Positions 1-6,279 of a stretch of DNA of 6,279 bases are shown here, piece after piece. Under the pieces are notes generated by a model. The model made no database searches. It saw only the letters and a program-made list of their open reading frames with translations, and was not told where the DNA came from. Origin of the DNA: an uncultured Eubacteriales bacterium (lineage in GTDB: Bacteria; Bacillota; Clostridia; Oscillospirales; Acutalibacteraceae). The stretch spans positions 1-6,279 of the forward strand of contig ONSE01000263.1 of the NCBI GenBank assembly GCA_900320415.1, in the 5' to 3' direction. Within the stretch, counting starts at the first letter, position 1. Every line of letters begins with the position of its first letter. Both the position numbers and the translations under genes were made by a program.

Positions 1-7
1 CCTCTGT

Positions 8-490
8 CTATACCTTTACGATGTCGGCAAGCCTTCCGCCGCACAGCCTGATCAGGTCGTCGGGAAGCAGGTCGATCTGGTACCCGATTTTTCCCGCGCT
101 GACGATCACGCGGGGCTGTTTCGCGGCGCTTTCATGGAATACCGTGAGGTAGCTTTTCTTCATGCCGAGCGGCGAGCAGCCGCCCCTGACGTAGCCCGTC
201 ACCTTCGTGATGTCTTTTACGGGAATCATTTCCACACTCTTTTCTCCGACGCTGCGGGCGCATTTCTTGAGGTCGAGCTCACACGTGACAGGCACGACAA
301 ACACATAGTACGCGCCGCCCGCGCCTTTGGTGACAAGTGTTTTGAACACACAGGCGGGATCCTGTCCCAGCAGCGACGCTACCGTCACGCCGTCCACCGC
401 CTCCTTGCCGTGCGGGTACTCATGCGCGAGATAGGGCACCTTCTCCTTCTCGAGGATCCGCATGACGTTGGTTTTGATTTCCTTCTTCAT
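8..490 (-). CDS. ybaK: YbaK-family Cys-tRNA(Pro)/Cys-tRNA(Cys) deacylase
   Basis: This 160-residue protein has the usual length and layout of the YbaK/EbsC branch of the YbaK/ProX editing domain. These free-standing cytosolic enzymes hydrolyse cysteine wrongly attached to tRNA-Pro and so protect proline codons. Seen in the sequence: an N-terminal helix with the family start pattern (MKKEIKTNVMRIL), the VFKTLV strand carrying Lys50, which matches the conserved active-site lysine, the RGGCSPLGMKK loop at residues 102-112 (the family's GGxSPxG motif), and a C-terminal SAGKIG motif at 131-136 followed by a final helix. The ATG at 488-490 gives the expected N terminus, but only a weak purine stretch (GAAAGAAG, about 12 nt upstream) precedes it. 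The gene is divergent from the ATPase operon and has its own promoter, so no functional link is implied. Family assignment is firm; exact tRNA specificity is inferred from the family. Confidence 0.93.
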   Translation of the reverse strand: MKKEIKTNVMRILEKEKVPYLAHEYPHGKEAVDGVTVASLLGQDPACVFKTLVTKGAGGAYYVFVVPVTCELDLKKCARSVGEKSVEMIPVKDITKVTGYVRGGCSPLGMKKSYLTVFHESAAKQPRVIVSAGKIGYQIDLLPDDLIRLCGGRLADIVKV

Positions 491-525
491 ACAAACAAAC
501 AGCTTCTTTCGTACAGTTTGAAATT

Positions 526-554
526 ATTCTATTACGTTTTGAGGGGCGTGTCAA
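526..554 (-). promoter_or_regulatory. Sigma-A-type promoter of the ybaK-like gene
   Basis: Read on the minus strand, a perfect -35 box TTGACA (554-549) is followed after exactly 17 nt by TAGAAT (531-526), a five-of-six match to TATAAT. Transcription would start near position 519, leaving a leader of about 29 nt before the ATG at 490. The spacing, the near-consensus boxes and the AT-rich surroundings, in an otherwise GC-rich window, make this a convincing housekeeping promoter. No operator-like repeat overlaps it. Confidence 0.8.
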
Positions 555-673
555 TGGCAGCGACAAAATTTATGCACATCTCTGTAAATGTCTGATTTTT
601 CATCAAAAGCGGCATTCCCGCCAAAAGCCCGTCATTACCCCATAGAATGCACAGAAAAACGAGGCGATTTTTG

Positions 674-702
674 TTGATTTCTCCGCTGAAATATGGTACA
701 AT
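674..702 (+). promoter_or_regulatory. Sigma-A-type promoter of the V-ATPase operon
   Basis: TTGATT (674-679, four of six matches to TTGACA) is followed after 17 nt by TACAAT (697-702, five of six matches to TATAAT). The -10 box is preceded by TGG, so it also fits the extended -10 pattern TGnTATAAT. The start of transcription would lie near 709, giving a leader of about 50 nt before the first gene at 760. An overlapping TTGTTG (671-676) would leave a 20-nt spacer and is less likely. This is the only good promoter seen ahead of the operon. Confidence 0.7.
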
Positions 703-713
703 TAGCTTGTTTA

Positions 714-741
714 AGTCTGCCCGAATCGCGGCGGACGGACT
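714..741 (+). promoter_or_regulatory. Imperfect hairpin / inverted repeat in the ntp 5' UTR
   Basis: Positions 714-723 can pair with 732-741: nine pairs including one G-U, a single C-A mismatch (720/735) and an eight-base loop (724-731). It would sit almost at the predicted 5' end of the mRNA and ends six bases before the ribosome-binding site (748-755). No U-run follows, so it is not an intrinsic terminator. It could stabilise the transcript, tune translation, or, as DNA, act as an operator just downstream of the promoter. Pairing is seen; any function is inference. Confidence 0.4.
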
Positions 742-759
742 GTACAGAAAGGAGAAGTT

Positions 760-1071
760 ATGGCTAAGAATATTTTGGACGCGATCCGCGCCGCTGAGGA
801 AGAATGCAGAGAGCGCGAGGCGCAGGCAAAAACAGAGGCGCAGGAGAGCGCGGCACTGGCTAAAAAGCACGCCGCCGAGCTGATTGCGAAGCGGGAACAG
901 AGCGCCGCGCGCGAGGCGGAGCAGGAGCTTGAGAAAGCGAACGCCGCAGCCGCGCAGGAGCTGGAACAGGCGCGCAGGCAGGCACAGAAGCAGTGCGACG
1001 CGATTTCGCAGCGTGCCGAAAAAAACCGCGCGGGCGTCATCAGAAGCGCGGCTGACGCTCTTTTGAACTAA
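760..1071 (+). CDS. ntpF: V-type ATPase peripheral stalk subunit G/H (NtpF)
   Basis: This 103-residue protein is almost entirely predicted coiled coil: 29 alanines, many Glu, Gln, Lys and Arg, no Trp, Tyr, Phe or Pro. Such subunits pair with subunit E along a long coiled coil to make the peripheral stalk that holds the catalytic head still against the rotor. Sequence alone is low in complexity, so the call rests on size, composition and place: it is the first gene, directly before ntpI, exactly where ntpF sits in the Enterococcus hirae order. The ATG at 760 follows AAAGGAGA (748-755) at good spacing and begins MAKNILDAIRAAEEE, a typical start for this family. Two cysteines (16 and 79) are the only unusual residues. 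The gene ends 23 nt before ntpI and is probably co-transcribed with it. In other naming schemes it is subunit H of archaeal-type ATPases. Confidence 0.85.
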   Translation: MAKNILDAIRAAEEECREREAQAKTEAQESAALAKKHAAELIAKREQSAAREAEQELEKANAAAAQELEQARRQAQKQCDAISQRAEKNRAGVIRSAADALLN

Positions 1072-1082
1072 CAGAAAAGTGT

Positions 1083-1088
1083 GGTGAT
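1083..1088 (+). promoter_or_regulatory. Ribosome binding site GGTGAT deciding the TTG start of ntpI
   Basis: GGTGAT matches the 3' part of the extended Shine-Dalgarno sequence (AGGAGGTGAT) and lies six bases before TTG 1095. The next in-frame ATG is at 1110, 21 nt away from this site, which is too far. The ATG at 1087 is in another frame and stops within a few codons. The TTG start is therefore preferred, and it also gives the family's usual MAKLKMKTVRIVALRS beginning. Confidence 0.7.
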
Positions 1089-1094
1089 GCTAAA

Positions 1095-3556
<2,462 letters not shown>

Positions 3557-3592
3557 TCGCGGCAGACATCCATCTGAGATTGAGGTGAAAAC

Positions 3593-4174
3593 ATGAACGG
3601 CGGAGAAACCATTATCAACCGCATCAAGGCTGACTGCGACGAAAGCGTTGCGTCCATAAGACTTGACGCCGAAAAAGCAAACGCCGCGGTTCTGACGGAG
3701 GCTGAGCGCGAGGCTCAGCTTCGTGAAAAAGAAATCGCCGACAAAACACAGCAGAGGCTCCGTCAGATTCAGGCGGCTTCCAAAAGCCGCGCGGAGCTGG
3801 AGGTGCGCAACGCGCTGCTCAGACGGCGCAGGAGCGAGATCGACAAAACGGTCGGTATGCTGATCGACTACCTCCTGCAGCTCGGCGACAACGACTATTT
3901 TAACGCGATTTACAAACTCGCCGCCCGGCTCAGGGGCAAAAGCGGCGAGCTGATGCTCAACCAAAAGGATCTGCAGAGACTTCCCTCCGACTTTGAGGCA
4001 AAAATCAGAGAGGCGGGACTTGACGCCACCGTCTCCCGCAACCCCGCGGACATCCCCGGCGGCTTTATTCTCAAAAGCGGCGACATCGAGGAGAATATGG
4101 ACTTCGAGGCGATTCTCCGCGCGCGGCGCGATGAGATCGAGGATTTGATCAACCGCGGTCTGTTTGAGCAGTAA
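3593..4174 (+). CDS. ntpE: V-type ATPase peripheral stalk subunit E
   Basis: This 193-residue protein has the two-part build of subunit E. Residues 1-90 or so form a charged, alanine-rich helix that would coil with NtpF. The remainder is a compact alpha/beta domain that grips the top of the catalytic head. The C-terminal GGFILKSGDIEENMDFEAILRARRDEIE (156-183) contains the family pattern GGFIL, then GDIE, then a conserved Phe171 and the RRDEIE helix. The length matches the family (about 185-200). ATG 3593 follows GAGGTGA (3582-3588) with a four-base spacer. The stop codon is part of the TAAGGGGG ribosome-binding stretch for ntpC, nine bases upstream of its start. The N-terminal helix shares the short EKANAA string with NtpF, which fits their role as partner coils but proves nothing on its own. 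Confidence 0.93.
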   Translation: MNGGETIINRIKADCDESVASIRLDAEKANAAVLTEAEREAQLREKEIADKTQQRLRQIQAASKSRAELEVRNALLRRRRSEIDKTVGMLIDYLLQLGDNDYFNAIYKLAARLRGKSGELMLNQKDLQRLPSDFEAKIREAGLDATVSRNPADIPGGFILKSGDIEENMDFEAILRARRDEIEDLINRGLFEQ

Positions 4175-4183
4175 GGGGGCGCT

Positions 4184-5155
4184 ATGGCTGTATCATACGA
4201 ATATTCCATAGGCTCCGTCCGCGCGAGGGAGAAAAGCCTTCTCACCCGCACCGACATCGAGCAGCTTCTTGCCTGCAGGGATGAGCGCGAGCTTGTCACG
4301 CTGCTCACCGACAAGGGCTACGGCAAGGGCAAGACCGTGGAGGAGCTTCTCTCCTCTCACAGCGAGGAACTGTGGAAATATCTGAAAACCACCGCGCCCG
4401 ATTTTGACATCTTCAAGCCCTTTCTGATCCAGAACGACGCGCACAACTTCAAGGTCACCGTCAAGGGCACGATGGCCGACAGGGACTACGACGCGCTCCT
4501 GCTCTCCCCCTGCACGGTAGAGCACAGCGTCATGCGCAAGGCGGTGGAGAGCAGGCTGATGGGTCTGCTGCCCGATTGGCTCTCCAAATTCGCCGACAAG
4601 GCGTACGAGACGCTCGCCCACACGGGCGACGCGCGGCTCTCCGACGCCTACATCGACCGCGCCGTGATGCTCGAGATCCTGCGCCTCAGCGAGGGCTCCA
4701 AATCCGCGTTCCTGCGCGGCTACTTCCGTAACCTCGTATTCTACTGCGACGTCAAGACCGCCATCCGCTCCGCGCGGACGGGCGCGAACCGCGAGTACCT
4801 CAAGCGGGCGCTGATCCGCGTCGAGGGCTTCCGCAAGGAAGCGGTGATCGCCGCCGCCATGAAGGGCTATGACGCGCTGCTCGATACGCTCGCGCGATTC
4901 GGCGAGTACGACTGCTCCCGGGCAATCGAGGCGTACAGGGAATCGCCCTCCGCCTTTGAGCGCTGGGTGGATAACCGCCTCAACGCGATGTGCCGCGAGA
5001 GCTGCAAGCGCGTCGGCGAGGGCGCGGAGCCGCTGCTGGGCTACTACCTCGGCAGCGAAACCGAAAAAAAGGTGATTCACATTATCGCCAGCGGCATCCG
5101 CACAAAGAGCGGCGCCGACACCATCAGGGAAAGGCTGCGTGAGATCTATGGCTAA
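4184..5155 (+). CDS. ntpC: V-type ATPase subunit C (subunit d, AC39 family, rotor funnel)
   Basis: This 323-residue, mostly helical soluble protein belongs to the AC39/subunit d family. It sits as a funnel on the cytosolic face of the NtpK ring and couples the ring to the central shaft (NtpD and NtpG). The family start is clear: YEYSIGSVRAREKSLLTRTDIEQLL, close to the YxYxxxRVRAxExxLL pattern, followed by three rounds of short helices ending in a conserved tail (GYYLGSETEKKVIHIIASGI, then RERLREIYG). The length agrees with the family (about 320-350). ATG 4184 has an AAGGGGG ribosome binding site (4173-4179) four bases upstream. Despite its name it is unrelated to eukaryotic subunit C. The last eight bases overlap the start of ntpG, suggesting translational coupling. 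No membrane segment is seen. Confidence 0.94.
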   Translation: MAVSYEYSIGSVRAREKSLLTRTDIEQLLACRDERELVTLLTDKGYGKGKTVEELLSSHSEELWKYLKTTAPDFDIFKPFLIQNDAHNFKVTVKGTMADRDYDALLLSPCTVEHSVMRKAVESRLMGLLPDWLSKFADKAYETLAHTGDARLSDAYIDRAVMLEILRLSEGSKSAFLRGYFRNLVFYCDVKTAIRSARTGANREYLKRALIRVEGFRKEAVIAAAMKGYDALLDTLARFGEYDCSRAIEAYRESPSAFERWVDNRLNAMCRESCKRVGEGAEPLLGYYLGSETEKKVIHIIASGIRTKSGADTIRERLREIYG

Positions 5156-5471
5156 GAATATCGCCGTCATCGGCGACGCCGAAACCGTCAAGGGCTTCTC
5201 TGCGGTCGGACTGGATATCTTTCCCTGCGACGACAGCGAACAGGCCGCGCATCTGCTGAGGAATCTCGCGGACGGCGACAATTACGCGATTATTTACCTC
5301 ACCGAGGAGGTCTACCTCTCGGTGGAAAAGGAGCGGGCGCGCTACGCGGAACACCTGACTCCCGCTATTATACCCATCCCGGGTGTCAGAGGCAGCCTGG
5401 CGACAGGCAGACAGCGCCTTTCCTCCTTTGTGGAGCAGGCGGTCGGCTCTGACATTATCTTCAACAATTGA
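5148..5471 (+). CDS. ntpG: V-type ATPase subunit F (NtpG, central shaft)
   Basis: This 107-residue protein is the small Rossmann-like subunit F of the central shaft, which binds NtpD and helps regulate or support rotation. Seen: N-terminal beta strand and loop IAVIGDAETVKGF (5-17, family pattern IGDxDTVxGF), central IIYLTEEVY (48-56), and the C-terminal PAIIPIPGVRGSLATGRQRL with the QAVGSDI end (72-103). The start is taken as ATG 5148, which gives the family's usual N terminus; an in-frame GTG at 5139 would add three residues (MRS). The purine stretch AGGGAAAGG (5126-5134) lies four bases before the GTG but 13 before the ATG, so the GTG cannot be excluded. With the ATG, the gene overlaps ntpC by eight bases. 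It is called NtpG in Enterococcus and AtpF in archaeal naming. Confidence 0.93.
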   Translation: MAKNIAVIGDAETVKGFSAVGLDIFPCDDSEQAAHLLRNLADGDNYAIIYLTEEVYLSVEKERARYAEHLTPAIIPIPGVRGSLATGRQRLSSFVEQAVGSDIIFNN

Positions 5472-5475
5472 GGTG
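5470..5475 (+). promoter_or_regulatory. Ribosome binding site GAGGTG deciding the TTG start of ntpA
   Basis: GAGGTG lies six bases before TTG 5482 and overlaps the ntpG stop codon (TGA 5469-5471). No in-frame ATG or GTG lies between them, and the TTG gives the expected family start ([15 protein letters not shown]). A second TTG at 5478 is out of frame. Confidence 0.75.
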
Positions 5476-5481
5476 TATTGA

Positions 5482-6279
5482 TTGAAAACAGGAATTATCA
5501 CAAAGGTGGCAGGCCCTCTGGTTATCGCCGAGGGTATGCGTGACGCCAATATGTTCGACGTTGTGCGCGTCAGCGGGCAGCGTCTGATCGGCGAAATCAT
5601 AGAAATGCACGGCGACCGCGCCTCCATTCAGGTATATGAGGAAACCTCCGGACTCGGCCCCGGCGAAACCGTGGAGTCCACCGGCGCTCCGCTCTCCGTT
5701 GAGCTCGGTCCCGGTCTGATCGGCGCGATCTACGACGGCATCCAGCGTCCTCTGGACGAGATCATGAAGGTCGCGGGCACCAACCTCAAAAGAGGTATCG
5801 ACGTGCCCTCCCTCGACCACAAAAAGAAATGGCATTTCAAGCCCGTTGCGAAGGCCGGCGACAAGCTGAACGCGGGCGACATCATCGGCACCGTTCAGGA
5901 GACCGCCGCGGTGCTGCATAAAATCCTCGTTCCCAACAAGGTCTGCGGCACGCTGGTCAAGGTTGCCGAGGGCGACTTCACCATCGACGACACGGTTGCC
6001 GTCATCAAGACCGACAAGGGTGAACAGGAGATCAGAATGTTTACCACCTGGCCTGTCCGTGTGGGAAGACCCTACAAGAAAAAGCTCTCTCCCGACATTC
6101 TTCTCACCACGGGACAAAGACCCATCGACACCCTCTTCCCCCTCGCGAAGGGCGGCGTGGCGGCGGTTCCCGGCCCCTTCGGCTCGGGCAAAACCGTCGT
6201 GCAGCACCAGCTCGCGAAGTGGGCGGCGGCGGACATCATCGTCTACATCGGCTGCGGTGAGCGCGGCAACGAGATGACC
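5482..6279 (+). CDS. ntpA: V-type ATPase catalytic subunit A (5' part, cut by window edge)
   Basis: The first 266 codons of the catalytic A subunit are present; the family is usually about 590 residues, so more than half lies beyond the window. Seen in order: N-terminal beta-barrel ([16 protein letters not shown], then [13 protein letters not shown], 52-64), the [18 protein letters not shown] strand (75-92), the A-specific inserted bulge of roughly 110-190, and the start of the nucleotide-binding domain. The P-loop is GPFGSGKT (231-238) with Lys237, and CGERGNEM follows with Glu260 as the expected catalytic glutamate and Arg261. These match Enterococcus hirae NtpA (GPFGAGKT, Lys238, Glu261). 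The form of the P-loop (GPFGSGKT) separates it from the non-catalytic B subunit, which lacks a P-loop. The frame is open to the last base. ntpB is expected next. Confidence 0.97.
   Translation, partial: MKTGIITKVAGPLVIAEGMRDANMFDVVRVSGQRLIGEIIEMHGDRASIQVYEETSGLGPGETVESTGAPLSVELGPGLIGAIYDGIQRPLDEIMKVAGTNLKRGIDVPSLDHKKKWHFKPVAKAGDKLNAGDIIGTVQETAAVLHKILVPNKVCGTLVKVAEGDFTIDDTVAVIKTDKGEQEIRMFTTWPVRVGRPYKKKLSPDILLTTGQRPIDTLFPLAKGGVAAVPGPFGSGKTVVQHQLAKWAAADIIVYIGCGERGNEMT

Noticed and set aside
592..625. Short inverted repeats (TGAT...ATCA and GGC...GCC) between the two promoters, considered as a terminator or operator
   Set aside because: Stems are only three to four base pairs and no suitable U-run is placed after a stable stem.
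759..773. A 15-base stretch at the start of ntpF recurs exactly at the start of ntpG (5147-5161), giving MAKNI in both
   Set aside because: The match stops after five codons and the two proteins are otherwise unrelated. A common lysine/asparagine-rich start is the simpler explanation than a repeat with a function.
532..870. 112-codon minus-strand frame and 78-codon plus-strand frame (647-883) in the divergent region
   Set aside because: Both overlap the predicted operon promoter and the start of ntpF. Their translations look like read-through of non-coding or shifted-frame DNA.
3557..3592. The 36-base gap after ntpK, considered as an attenuator or processing site
   Set aside because: Only a four-pair stem (CAGA/TCTG, 3563-3576) could be drawn and there is no U-run. 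It looks like an ordinary spacer with the ntpE ribosome binding site.
4193..5281. 362-codon antisense open frame opposite ntpC and ntpG (and a 286-codon one at 3104-3964)
   Set aside because: These cross the boundaries of conserved genes on the other strand, have no family motif or convincing ribosome binding site that I could see, and are explained by codon bias.

Overview
This window holds the first seven genes of a bacterial V/A-type (V-type) ATPase operon on the + strand. A divergently transcribed single gene for a YbaK-family Cys-tRNA(Pro) deacylase lies to its left. The genes have fairly high G+C, strong GGAGG/GAGGTG Shine-Dalgarno sites, two TTG starts and AT-rich sigma-A-type promoters. 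Together with the operon layout this suggests a Gram-positive anaerobe of the Bacillota, probably a Clostridia/Oscillospirales-type gut bacterium. The taxonomy is inference from style and not from a marker gene.

Layout: 8-490 (-) ybaK-like deacylase; 491-759 divergent intergenic region with one well-formed promoter for each direction and a hairpin in the ntp 5' UTR; then + strand ntpF/subunit G-H (760-1071), ntpI/subunit a (1095-3074), ntpK/ring proteolipid (3080-3556), ntpE/stalk E (3593-4174), ntpC/subunit d (4184-5155), ntpG/subunit F (5148-5471) and ntpA/catalytic A (5482 to the window edge, 5' 266 codons). The order F-I-K-E-C-G-A is that of the Enterococcus hirae ntp operon, so ntpB and ntpD are expected just beyond the right edge. 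Intergenic gaps are 5-36 nt and one pair overlaps by 8 nt, so this is a single transcription unit. No internal terminator was seen.

How the parts work together: NtpA (with NtpB, not in the window) hydrolyses or makes ATP. NtpG and NtpC (with NtpD) form the central shaft sitting on the NtpK ring. NtpI carries the ion half-channels and the essential arginine. NtpE and NtpF form the peripheral stalks. NtpK keeps every residue of the Na+ site known from the E. hirae ring, so the machine is predicted to move Na+. Whether it works as a pump or an ATP synthase cannot be read from the sequence.

The window shows no undescribed system. It is a conventional operon. The points worth a second look are the predicted ion specificity, the 5' UTR hairpin, the start codon and ribosome-binding-site pattern, and the divergent promoter region.
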